Of a DNA stretch of 64,000 nucleotides, positions 7,771 to 17,011 are shown piece after piece; within the stretch, counting starts at the first letter, position 1; each line of letters starts with the position of its first letter. Below the pieces are notes generated by a model. That model did not search any database, was not told the DNA's origin, and saw only the letters and a list, made by a program, of their open reading frames with translations. Origin of the DNA: Algibacter lectus (GTDB lineage: Bacteria > Bacteroidota > Bacteroidia > Flavobacteriales > Flavobacteriaceae); NCBI RefSeq assembly GCF_900112395.1, contig NZ_FOLN01000005.1, positions 124,001-188,000 on the forward strand, in the 5' to 3' direction. A program made the translations under genes and the position numbers.

Positions 7771-10587
7771 TTAATTTTTATCGAATATAATTTCTGCGTT
7801 TTCATAACCTTTCTCTATTTTAAAAACTAACTGGTCGTCTCTATTACGGTTGGTTGTTCCTTTCCGACTTCCTACTAATTTACCATTTTCGTATAAACGT
7901 AATTCCGCAGATTTGTCTCCTTTTACAAAAGGCATGTTTATAGTGATTGCTTTATCGGTTTGAAACTTAAACCCTTGGTCTGTTTTTTCAATAGATAGAG
8001 TAAATGGCTCGCCAGCTGCTACAATATCCCAACCGTTATTTTCAAATTTATACATTCCTGAAAGGAATAAAAACTCTAATTTATCACTTTGTTCCGATTG
8101 TCTTGTAACAGAAAGTAATCCTTTTTGATATAGGGCATCATTTTTAACAATATCAGATTCTGAAGCATTAAGAATGATATGATCCTTAGTCGATTTATCA
8201 TTCATTAACACATTAATAACTTGCGTATTTGGATAGTCTTTAATAGTTGAATATGATACTGCATTAACCGGATTTTCTTCACCTTCGAAATAAGGATTAT
8301 AAACCATCGCGAATGGGTTTGCCCAAGCTGATGCATTACGTTTTACAATTAAAGTTTGTATAGAATCGCCAATAACCTCAGCAGGTGCTGTACCAGAACC
8401 TCTTTTTAACACGTTAGATTTTGGAGCCAAAGCCGTGTAAATACTTTGGTTCTCACTTCCTTTAATCCAAATTTTCATTAAATTATCTAGTGCGTCGCTT
8501 GTTTTCAATCTAAAAAGTGCTTGCACATCTTTGGTTGTTTCCAACTTCTTTTTATTTGTGATATAATCGTAAGCTTTAATATCTCCCTGTTTACTTCCAA
8601 AATCTGAGGTTGATTTTAAAGCAAGTGCTTTAGAATTCGAATCTAAAATTTGAAGCGATTGTCCTAAATTATGATAAAAATAATCGTGACGTTGTTTACC
8701 ACTTTCTTCTTTTTTAGAACGAAATACATCTAAAATATATCCTTTTTTACTATTCGATTTTATAAGAGCTGTAAAACGTTGTTGGTTTGCTTTTGTCTTT
8801 GGTTCAAAAAACGACACCTTAGAAAAAGTTAACTTATCAAAAGCAGGTGTTGTGCTAACTTCTGGGAAGTTATTATCCAATTTAAAAGGATGGTAACCAC
8901 GCATGGCATTATAATCTGATACCCCATCGACAACAACCGTATTGTGAGCCGGAAATCTAGAATAATATTCTCTATGGTCTGTATGCCAATAACTAGAACC
9001 TTTACCCATATCTAGACCTAAAGCATATTTATTAGCAAACAACTCGATTGAAATACCATTTACATGGGAATGGTTTCCGAAGGAACCAGCCGTAGAAATC
9101 ATCATAGCATCATCGCCTTTGCCTAATCTTTGGTTAAACATACTCACGTTAGATGCGTAAAATGTTGGTGAGGTTAACTTCTCTAAGCCATTTTCATTCG
9201 CATCTCCCTTTTTTAAATGATCAACATAAAAAAACAATTGAAATAAATCGTTTGCCTCACGCTCATATTCCCCTTTAGAAACCATTTGGTCTAATAAGCC
9301 AGAAATAACCGCTTCTTTTTCTTCATTGTTATATTTACTATAATTTGAAATTAAAAGTTCAAAATTTTCTGGAGGTAATGTTTTATGATTAGAATCGCCA
9401 AAACCTACCGTGTAACCACTAGGAAATAAATATTGAAACGATGCTAATGCTGCTTTCTCTATAATAGGAAATTTAGAAAGCTCATTATTGTTAGTCGAAT
9501 TATCTAATAAAGTAAAAATATTAAGTAAAGTAGTAATAACATGCACAGAATATGAAGCGCACTCCGGCCACATACCATTTTCTTGATCGTAAACTAGCAG
9601 CGATTCTTCAATTGATAATTGGCGTTCTGTAGATGTAGTAAACGTATGGTCTAAAAAGTACTCACGACCTTTTCCGTTTTTGTAAGCATCATTATTATCT
9701 AAAGTTAAAGCGACGTAAGTTAAAAACCGAGCCTGAAAAAGATTCCAGTTATTATCTGGTATACCGTTAGTAATAATTTGATCGCCCCATTTTTGAAATA
9801 CCGCTGCACTATGGTCTAAGTTTACTTTTTCATCTTCAAAATAATCATACAGAAAATCGTATGTTGTTAATAAACTGATTAGAATTTTTTCATGAATCAC
9901 TTCAAAGGTGGCCAAGCCAGAAATACGCTGTTGTGTACCGTTTTCTAAATCGATAGGTGCATCTCTGTAATACATGCCTTCTATATAAGTTTCGAAAACT
10001 GGCTTTGCAAATTCAGCATATTTTTTATCACCAGTAACCCAGTATAAAAAAGATGCATCTTCAACCAAACTCATTATATGGCGGTTGGTGCCCTCAATGG
10101 CGTGGCCTATTTTTGATGGGTGAAGCCATTCTTTTTTCTTTGTTTTTTTATGGGCTAAATAATAACCACGAGGATCATCAAAATAAGGTTCAACGTCTTC
10201 TAATTTAGGTGAAGAATATTCGGTGGCCCAATCTCGTGTTCCAGAAAAACGAACGGTTGGTACAGGTGCAGTTCCTTCAGAATAAGCAAACTCCCCACCT
10301 TTTAGAAACACTTTATTATGCTTCGTTTTCCAATTCATTTGTAATCTAGAAACTAGCCATGTTGGGTCGTTCTCCACATACTTTAAATACTTTTCTAGAT
10401 TAGCAATTTTCTTATCGACTAAGCTTTTTTTCCACTCAATAGATTTTATACTGTTTAAAAAATCCTTTTTAGCGGCATTGGTAGCATAAATTCTAGGATG
10501 TCCAGATTCTTGTGCTTGCAACATTGAAGCACAACACATGATACCAATCATTAGGGGAATTAAAAAAAATTTCATTCTCATTTTCAT
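7771..10587 (-). CDS. Heparinase II/III-family polysaccharide lyase A (938 aa)
   Basis: Predicted polysaccharide lyase that cleaves uronic-acid linkages by beta-elimination. A signal peptide ends near LQAQ. An alpha/alpha-toroid covers roughly residues 30-470, followed by the heparinase II/III beta-sandwich domain. Candidate catalytic residues, by analogy with this fold, are Asn in PDNNWNLFQARF (about 279-282), Tyr346 in ECASYSVHV, and a His in GNHSHVNGISIEL (506 or 508). PAHNTVVVDG is the typical family segment after the active site. It is a close paralogue of the lyase at 17012-19819 and a more distant one of that at 10601-13273. All three share an N-terminal HPRxYAT and APVPTVRFxGTRDW pattern. 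The CAZy family number and substrate are not assigned. Confidence 0.87.
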   Translation of the reverse strand: MKMRMKFFLIPLMIGIMCCASMLQAQESGHPRIYATNAAKKDFLNSIKSIEWKKSLVDKKIANLEKYLKYVENDPTWLVSRLQMNWKTKHNKVFLKGGEFAYSEGTAPVPTVRFSGTRDWATEYSSPKLEDVEPYFDDPRGYYLAHKKTKKKEWLHPSKIGHAIEGTNRHIMSLVEDASFLYWVTGDKKYAEFAKPVFETYIEGMYYRDAPIDLENGTQQRISGLATFEVIHEKILISLLTTYDFLYDYFEDEKVNLDHSAAVFQKWGDQIITNGIPDNNWNLFQARFLTYVALTLDNNDAYKNGKGREYFLDHTFTTSTERQLSIEESLLVYDQENGMWPECASYSVHVITTLLNIFTLLDNSTNNNELSKFPIIEKAALASFQYLFPSGYTVGFGDSNHKTLPPENFELLISNYSKYNNEEKEAVISGLLDQMVSKGEYEREANDLFQLFFYVDHLKKGDANENGLEKLTSPTFYASNVSMFNQRLGKGDDAMMISTAGSFGNHSHVNGISIELFANKYALGLDMGKGSSYWHTDHREYYSRFPAHNTVVVDGVSDYNAMRGYHPFKLDNNFPEVSTTPAFDKLTFSKVSFFEPKTKANQQRFTALIKSNSKKGYILDVFRSKKEESGKQRHDYFYHNLGQSLQILDSNSKALALKSTSDFGSKQGDIKAYDYITNKKKLETTKDVQALFRLKTSDALDNLMKIWIKGSENQSIYTALAPKSNVLKRGSGTAPAEVIGDSIQTLIVKRNASAWANPFAMVYNPYFEGEENPVNAVSYSTIKDYPNTQVINVLMNDKSTKDHIILNASESDIVKNDALYQKGLLSVTRQSEQSDKLEFLFLSGMYKFENNGWDIVAAGEPFTLSIEKTDQGFKFQTDKAITINMPFVKGDKSAELRLYENGKLVGSRKGTTNRNRDDQLVFKIEKGYENAEIIFDKN

Positions 10588-10600
10588 ACTCTTTTTTTTG

Positions 10601-13273
10601 CTATTTAATTTCGATATGTTGTCCCTCAGGATATGTTTTAGACTTCCCTTTTTTAAGTTGAATTAAAACAGGTTGATTAGAAGAATAGAAATATTTACCA
10701 TTTTCAATTTTTAATTCTGCTGTTACCGTATCATTAACCGCTTCAATTTTTAAATCGCCTTTTTGGATATATTTTCCTTTTCCTAAATACAAATATTGAA
10801 ACGCATTATTTTCTTCGGAAACAACCGCAAATGTGCCTTGAAACTCTATGTCTTGAGGTGTTTGACAAACCTGACTATCTGCAGCATTCAAAATATATTG
10901 TGTGCTATTTTTAGAGTTTACAGCGATACTCACAAAATGCTCTGAAGTTTTTATTTTTTCAATAGTTTTAATTGATTTCTCTCCCGTTTCATAAGATTCA
11001 AAAACAGATACAAACGGATTTTTAGCACCGTTAATTCCGTTTTGACGTATAATTAATGTTGGTGTTGTATCAGGGCTTTTATTTACTTGCCCAGGCGTAA
11101 TGTCACTACGTAATGTTGTTGGTGGCGCATCTACCGAGTAAAGTGCTCTGTTGTTTTGCCCCATCATCCACATGTTAACATGTAATGCAGGTGATACGCT
11201 GTTGATATCCCAAGTGGCATTAAAATCTTCGGAATAGTTTACCTTTCTTTGATTTTTGAAGAACTTATAATTATCATCATATTTTACACCTAAATCATCA
11301 ACGTTCTCCAAGTTTAAAGCCTTATTTGATGCGTTTTTAAGTGTAACGGTATTTCCTAAGTTATGATGAATATAATCGTTATCAGCTTGATCCGATCTAA
11401 AAACATCTACATAATATCCAGAAGTTTCCGAAGTACGAATCATAGCTACTAAGCGTCGTTTTTCATCAGCAGAAACATCAGAAAATGAAACATTCTGAGA
11501 TGTTTCCGAAGTATTGTAAAACCCATTTGTAATGTCTACTGCTGGATCCATAGCGTTTATGGTAATATCACCTTTTCCATATCCAGGAACAATAGTATTA
11601 GAACCTGTAATTCCCCTGTGGTAACCTGCATCTGAAGACCAATACGATTCGTAAGCTGAAGCATCAGGCGCTAAAGCCCAACCTTTACCATAGAATTGCA
11701 TAGCCAAACCATTTTCTGCCAAATGCGACTGGTATTTCCCTCCATACAAAGTAAACATTAAACCGTTGTTTTCATCATTTCCATTTCTCATAATAATGTG
11801 TTTATGAAAAGGAGAATACGCTGATTTGTGAAAAGGCAAATCGCTTCCTGAACCTTGTAATGGTTGGTTTAAAACTATGCCTTGCCAGTTAGACATATTT
11901 CTATCATACTGACCAGAAGCTATATTTTTACGGATTACGGTTGCCATTTTTTCAGCTGTTTCCGTATCACCTTCCCAAGTGGCATAGGTTAATAAAGACT
12001 CAAAAGATGAAATATTTGCAGGACCACCACGCATATCACCAAAAACTACTAAATTTCCGCGAGCATCAAGCCAACCTAAATTTGCCAATGCTGCTTTAGA
12101 AATAATTGGATTTCCGGCCAAAGTATTGATTCCTGATTTATATAACTTAACACCCATTTCTAGAACCAAAGGAATCATAGATGAAGCATAACCTGGAGAT
12201 TCTGGCCATAAGCCAGTAGTTGTATTATAATAATCCATTATTTCTGGCAAGGCTGCACAGTAATCACTCGATTTTTCGGTGTAAAACGGAATGTAAAATT
12301 CCTTTCCTTTTCCGTCTTCATAAAAATCGTTAGACTCTAAAACAAGCATACTACCCAATACATTCTTATAACGGTTTACGTTCCAGTTTCCTTTTTTACC
12401 ACCACGAATAAGTCCGATATCTATAAAACGTTTAAAAACAACACCTGCAACATCGGCTGGTGTTTTATCAATAGCTTTTAAATGCTCATGCGGGTTTTCA
12501 TTTAAATAATCATAAAGAAAATCGTAAGCAATAGCAGTTGGCATTTGTCTATCATCGTGAATCACTTCATAATCATAATACCCCATGATACCACCTGGCT
12601 CGTAACCTCCAGGACCTTTTGTTGATTTTTTCGGATCTAAAGGTGGCTCCATATAATAGGTACCTAATAACCAAGTCCATAAAATATCTGAAGAAAATTC
12701 AGCATATTTTTCATCTTCGGTTACATAATAAGCAAACGCCGCTTGTTCGGCCAACGTTAATATTTCCATATTATTAGCACGTATCATGTGTCCTGTTTCC
12801 TTATACGGAATTAAAACAGGCGTTTTATCGGCACTAGAACGACTAATACCTAGTAAATCTCCCGATTCGTTATAGGAAATTCGATCTTCTAAAGGTACGT
12901 TTATATAATCGTTCCAAGTACGCATACCCGGTAAACGTACGGTTGGTAATGGCGCATTGCCTTCACCATAATCCCAGTTTTGATTTTTAATATAACATTG
13001 TGTGAAATGAGCTCCATCTTTCCAATACATCGCTAATCGAGAAACTATCCATTCCGGATCTTCAACATGAAGATTTACATGCGGATCTATTGTAGAAAGT
13101 AAATTTTCCCAAGAGGCTTTTGCCCAAGCTTCATTTTTAATTTTAGCAACTATAGAAGCTTTATCCGATTTAGTAGCATAAAGTTTTGGATGGCTTGTTG
13201 CTTTTTGCCCATAACTAGAGCTTCCAATCAAAAATAAAAGGATTAATAAGGGGGTTAATTTTGATAATTTCAT
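10601..13273 (-). CDS. Heparinase II/III-family polysaccharide lyase B (890 aa, divergent)
   Basis: Predicted secreted polysaccharide lyase of the same family as its two operon neighbours, but clearly diverged. A signal peptide ends near SYGQ. The N-terminal pattern SHPKLYAT, VEDPEWIVSRLAMYWK and APLPTVRLPGMRTW is shared. Candidate catalytic positions are Asn in KGNWNVNRYKN (about 295-298), Tyr362 in PESPGYASS, and His517 in YQSHLAENGLAMQFYG. It has a loop around GGYEPGGIMGYYDYE that the two other lyases lack in this form, and YQSHLAENG replaces their GNHxHxNG. This suggests a different subsite or substrate. Spacing is 13 bp to lyase A and 59 bp from the sulfatase. Lyase fold is firm; activity is inferred. 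Confidence 0.83.
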   Translation of the reverse strand: MKLSKLTPLLILLFLIGSSSYGQKATSHPKLYATKSDKASIVAKIKNEAWAKASWENLLSTIDPHVNLHVEDPEWIVSRLAMYWKDGAHFTQCYIKNQNWDYGEGNAPLPTVRLPGMRTWNDYINVPLEDRISYNESGDLLGISRSSADKTPVLIPYKETGHMIRANNMEILTLAEQAAFAYYVTEDEKYAEFSSDILWTWLLGTYYMEPPLDPKKSTKGPGGYEPGGIMGYYDYEVIHDDRQMPTAIAYDFLYDYLNENPHEHLKAIDKTPADVAGVVFKRFIDIGLIRGGKKGNWNVNRYKNVLGSMLVLESNDFYEDGKGKEFYIPFYTEKSSDYCAALPEIMDYYNTTTGLWPESPGYASSMIPLVLEMGVKLYKSGINTLAGNPIISKAALANLGWLDARGNLVVFGDMRGGPANISSFESLLTYATWEGDTETAEKMATVIRKNIASGQYDRNMSNWQGIVLNQPLQGSGSDLPFHKSAYSPFHKHIIMRNGNDENNGLMFTLYGGKYQSHLAENGLAMQFYGKGWALAPDASAYESYWSSDAGYHRGITGSNTIVPGYGKGDITINAMDPAVDITNGFYNTSETSQNVSFSDVSADEKRRLVAMIRTSETSGYYVDVFRSDQADNDYIHHNLGNTVTLKNASNKALNLENVDDLGVKYDDNYKFFKNQRKVNYSEDFNATWDINSVSPALHVNMWMMGQNNRALYSVDAPPTTLRSDITPGQVNKSPDTTPTLIIRQNGINGAKNPFVSVFESYETGEKSIKTIEKIKTSEHFVSIAVNSKNSTQYILNAADSQVCQTPQDIEFQGTFAVVSEENNAFQYLYLGKGKYIQKGDLKIEAVNDTVTAELKIENGKYFYSSNQPVLIQLKKGKSKTYPEGQHIEIK

Positions 13274-13332
13274 CTAACTAAAAAGCTATTTTATGATTTC
13301 TATTGTATGACGTCTAAATATAAATATTATTT

Positions 13333-15009
13333 CTAATGCAACGGCACCGTTTCAATATCCGGGTTGTTCTGAGCTTCAAGATATTTTCTAAGAATTTCTT
13401 GATCTAACTCCGAACTATCTCCATACTGTTCACGTAATTCCGCTAGTTGCTTTTTAAGCTTTACAACGACATCAGCGTAAGCAGGATCGTTTACTACATT
13501 TTTCATTTCTTGCGGATCATTTTTGCGATCGTAAAGTTCCCATTCATCCACATCATAATAAAAATGTGCTAGCTTATATTCTTGTGTAATAATGGCATAA
13601 TGTCTTTTCACCATGTGAATACCAGGATATTCGTAATAATGATAGTAAACGGCTTCTCTAGTCCATTCTTCTTGATTTCCTAATAAAAGAGGTATTAAAC
13701 TTTCACCTTGCATATCGCTAGGTGCTTCAATTTGAGCAGCTTCTAAAATGGTTTGCGCAAAATCTAAATTCTGTACCATTTCGGTATTTGTAATTCCTGG
13801 CTCAATAACGTTTGGCCATTTAATTAACAATGGTGTTTTAAACGATTCATCATAAACAAAACGCTTATCAAACCAACCGTGCTCTCCTAAATAAAATCCT
13901 TGATCGGATGTGTAAATCACCATAGTATTTTCATCTAAACCAGAATCTTCCATGTAATCTAACAAACGCCCAACATTTTCATCAACAGATGCTATACACC
14001 CTAAGTAATCTTGCATGTAGCGTTGGTAACGCCATTTCATTAATTCCTTATCATCCATTTCTGAATATTTGGCTTTGAAATCTTCCATAACAGGACGATA
14101 AACAGAATCCCAAACAGCACGTTGTTCTGCATTCATGGCGCCTACTTCACGCTCAAAAGCTTCTAAATCCCAACCAGACTCATCTTTTAAACCTAGCTCT
14201 GCCATAAGCTCAGGATAAATTTTAGCATCTCCAGCCCAGTTCATGTGCTTTAACAAATTCATTTCTGCAGTTTTTGCTGCAGTACCTCTACCTTCGTAAT
14301 CATCGAACAACGTTTCTGGCTCAACAAATGTTTTTTTAGTGTATTCTTTAAAATGTCTTGGTGCTGGCAACCACTCTCTATGTGGTGCTTTTTGCATTGA
14401 AAATAACATGAATGGTTGCTCGTCGTCTTTATTTTCTTCTAACCATTCTAAAGTCATGTCCATGATGATGTCGGTAACATAACCTTCAACCGTAATTTGT
14501 CCATCATTTGTATTGAAAATAGGGTTGTAATAACGCCCTTGCCCTGGTAAAATTTTAAATTCATCTACACCTTTAGGGTTGTTTCCAAAGTGTAATTTCC
14601 CAAACATAGCCGTTTTGTAACCCGCCTGTTGCATTAACTGTGGAAAGGTAGTTTGTGACTCATCGAAAGGAAATACGTTATCTACTTTACCATGAATATG
14701 GCAATGTTTACCTGTTAAAATAGTAGCTCTAGATGGCGCACAAATAGAGTTTGAAACACAGGCATTGGTGAATTTAATTCCCTCGTCTGCAATACGATCT
14801 ATATTTGGCGTTTCAATTAAATGATTGCTGTACGCACTAATGGCCTGATATGCATGATCATCAGACATCATAAAAATAATATTTGGTCGTTTAGCAGGAA
14901 GTTCTTTTTTAACCACCACAACGTCCTTTTTTTCTTTTGATTTACAGGAAACAATTCCTATTAAAAGAAATACCGTTAATAATTTTAAAATAGAGTTTTG
15001 ACTCATCAT
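13333..15009 (-). CDS. S1-family sulfatase (558 aa)
   Basis: Formylglycine-dependent sulfatase, a lipoprotein by its VSCKS lipobox. The N-terminal metal-binding MSDDHAYQ motif (about 49-55) is followed by SICAPSRATILTG, in which Cys90 is the residue converted to formylglycine. Later motifs KAPHREWLPAPRH and GDxxxxxEHGW-type YTSDQGFYLGEHGW support an active enzyme. The C-terminal region VDEWELYDRKNDPQEMKN is the common DUF4976-type end. An insertion around residues 230-330 makes it longer than the second sulfatase of the operon. It resembles the S1 groups that act on uronic acid- or hexosamine-containing glycans, but I cannot fix the subfamily. No formylglycine-generating enzyme is in the window. 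Confidence 0.92.
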   Translation of the reverse strand: MMSQNSILKLLTVFLLIGIVSCKSKEKKDVVVVKKELPAKRPNIIFMMSDDHAYQAISAYSNHLIETPNIDRIADEGIKFTNACVSNSICAPSRATILTGKHCHIHGKVDNVFPFDESQTTFPQLMQQAGYKTAMFGKLHFGNNPKGVDEFKILPGQGRYYNPIFNTNDGQITVEGYVTDIIMDMTLEWLEENKDDEQPFMLFSMQKAPHREWLPAPRHFKEYTKKTFVEPETLFDDYEGRGTAAKTAEMNLLKHMNWAGDAKIYPELMAELGLKDESGWDLEAFEREVGAMNAEQRAVWDSVYRPVMEDFKAKYSEMDDKELMKWRYQRYMQDYLGCIASVDENVGRLLDYMEDSGLDENTMVIYTSDQGFYLGEHGWFDKRFVYDESFKTPLLIKWPNVIEPGITNTEMVQNLDFAQTILEAAQIEAPSDMQGESLIPLLLGNQEEWTREAVYYHYYEYPGIHMVKRHYAIITQEYKLAHFYYDVDEWELYDRKNDPQEMKNVVNDPAYADVVVKLKKQLAELREQYGDSSELDQEILRKYLEAQNNPDIETVPLH

Positions 15010-15018
15010 TCTAGTTAA

Positions 15019-17007
15019 TTATAGTTTAGTAATACGCATAGCAAAGCCGTTATTGCTTTTTACGTTTAAATTTAATTTTGATTTATTTGAAACTTCAATC
15101 GTCTCTATTTTAACATGCGTTCTAGTTTCGATAGTCTCGTCGTCTGTATATAATTTAGCTTTGTAACTTTGATTTTCATCTAAAAAAGAAAAATCTAACA
15201 ACACGTTTCGTGCCGCTTCCCCATTAATTCCACCAATATACCAGTCGTTTCCTTTTCGTCTAGCAATAACACCTATCTCTCCAATTTCTGCTTCTAATAC
15301 TTTAGTTTCGTCCCAAGTGGTTGGTACACTATCAAAAAACTCTAATTCCGGTTCATTACCAATAGTCTTGGTATCTCCCCAAAGTCCATCTTCTTTAACT
15401 GGAGCTAATGGTGCTTTATCATACCAATATAAAAACTGTAACGGACTAAAAATACAAACCGTTTTTGCTAATTGAGAGGCATGCGACCCCATGGTGTTCA
15501 CTCGAGAACTATAATAACAAACCGTATTATCCGATGCACCAGCAAGTGTACGTGTAAACATACTAATAAGGGTGTGCGCGTTAGGAACAGATTCCTCATC
15601 ACCACGAATACCTTCTTGAGTTAAAAAGTTTGGATACGTTCTAGAAAAACCTGTTGGTCTATATTCATCGTGTACATTAATAATCATTTCATATTGCGCC
15701 GTTTTTTTCACAGCCTCGTGCATCCATGCCGTAGCATCTTGATCGCCTACACGAACAAAACCGTATTTAATTCCGGCAACACCCCATTTTTTCAATAATG
15801 GTAAAACCTCATCTATTTGCTTTTCTAAAGCACGACGGTTTATATATAGAATTAAACCAATGCCTTTTTCTTTTCCATAAGCTGTTACAGCTTCCATATC
15901 TAATGGGCCTTTAGATCTTTTTGGGTCTAAAGTTACCGTTGTCGCATCTGAGCTGTTCTTCATTTCATCGCCATACCAACCCGCATCAAACATAATATAT
16001 TGCATATTATGCTCGGCTACAAAATCGATAGCGGCATAAGCGCCTTGTGTGGTAAGCGTAGTTTCTCTTAAAACTTTACCTGGCTTAATCCAAGATTCAT
16101 CAGCAATAGCAGAAGGATCATTTAAATTTTGAATTAAATAATTATTCTCTAATAATTCACCTTCATTTTTAGCCATCATAACAACACGCCATGGCGATTG
16201 AAAAGGTAATTTTTTATGCACTTTGGCTCCAACTTCTACGCGTTTAGAAATGATAGCTCCAGAAATGGTATCTTGTTCTTGTTTCCCCATTTTACCATCT
16301 AAACTAGAAAGAATACTATATTTTGAAGACGTCCCTTTATCGAAACTTAAACGTGCATAATCCACCAACTTTGCCTCAGCTAAAGCAATTTTTAAACTAT
16401 CGTGAATTTCGATTACAAGCGGACGCTCACAACCTTTTTCGAGTATAGATAATGGGATTTTTTTATACTCACCTTGTGCCGTTAAAACACCAGGACCACG
16501 TTTTGGTGTAGCCCAAACGTTATAATCTTCCTTAAAATTGTAGTGAATATTTTCGGCTAAGCCTATTTCTTCAATATTTTGTTGCTCCGGAATTTCATAG
16601 GCAAAGGCAACACCTTCGTTGTATGCTCTACCAATAATATTTACCTGAGCTTCACCCAATTTTAAAAATATTTTTATTTGATTATAGTGGTCTGTAATTC
16701 TGCTTAACTCAGCAAAATTAGATTGCCACTCGCTATTTTCTGTGGATATTTCGGTTTTTAATATGGACAAATCACCAGAAAAATCAATCTCATTAGATAA
16801 TAACTCCAATATTGAAGATTGAATAACCTCTTGCTCTCCATATTTTACTAAAAAGGTAATCGCATCACTATTTTCATCATTCAAAAATGTGATATTATTA
16901 ATACCGTTTGGGGAACTAACTGCTGTTATTTCGGCTTTTTTACAACTAACAAACAACATCAAACAAAGCAACCCTAAGCCATAATCTTTTAATATTTTCT
17001 TCATCAT
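15019..17007 (-). CDS. GH97 glycoside hydrolase (662 aa)
   Basis: Lipoprotein (FVSCKK lipobox) of family GH97, which includes alpha-glucosidases and alpha-galactosidases. The N-terminal super-beta-sandwich covers about 25-290 and the (beta/alpha)8 barrel about 300-560, with a C-terminal sheet domain. Diagnostic segments are FDAGWYGDEMK, GVAGIKYGFVRVGDQD, and VHDEYRPTGFSRTYPNF followed by TQEGIRGDEES. In retaining GH97 alpha-galactosidases the nucleophile Asp is expected in the KxDF position. Here that strand reads KYGF with Gly416, which argues for the inverting type or a separate subgroup. It lies 4 bp after a lyase gene and 9 bp before a sulfatase gene, so it is tightly coupled to them. Anomer and sugar are not certain. 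Confidence 0.87.
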   Translation of the reverse strand: MMKKILKDYGLGLLCLMLFVSCKKAEITAVSSPNGINNITFLNDENSDAITFLVKYGEQEVIQSSILELLSNEIDFSGDLSILKTEISTENSEWQSNFAELSRITDHYNQIKIFLKLGEAQVNIIGRAYNEGVAFAYEIPEQQNIEEIGLAENIHYNFKEDYNVWATPKRGPGVLTAQGEYKKIPLSILEKGCERPLVIEIHDSLKIALAEAKLVDYARLSFDKGTSSKYSILSSLDGKMGKQEQDTISGAIISKRVEVGAKVHKKLPFQSPWRVVMMAKNEGELLENNYLIQNLNDPSAIADESWIKPGKVLRETTLTTQGAYAAIDFVAEHNMQYIMFDAGWYGDEMKNSSDATTVTLDPKRSKGPLDMEAVTAYGKEKGIGLILYINRRALEKQIDEVLPLLKKWGVAGIKYGFVRVGDQDATAWMHEAVKKTAQYEMIINVHDEYRPTGFSRTYPNFLTQEGIRGDEESVPNAHTLISMFTRTLAGASDNTVCYYSSRVNTMGSHASQLAKTVCIFSPLQFLYWYDKAPLAPVKEDGLWGDTKTIGNEPELEFFDSVPTTWDETKVLEAEIGEIGVIARRKGNDWYIGGINGEAARNVLLDFSFLDENQSYKAKLYTDDETIETRTHVKIETIEVSNKSKLNLNVKSNNGFAMRITKL

Positions 17008-17011
17008 TTTT

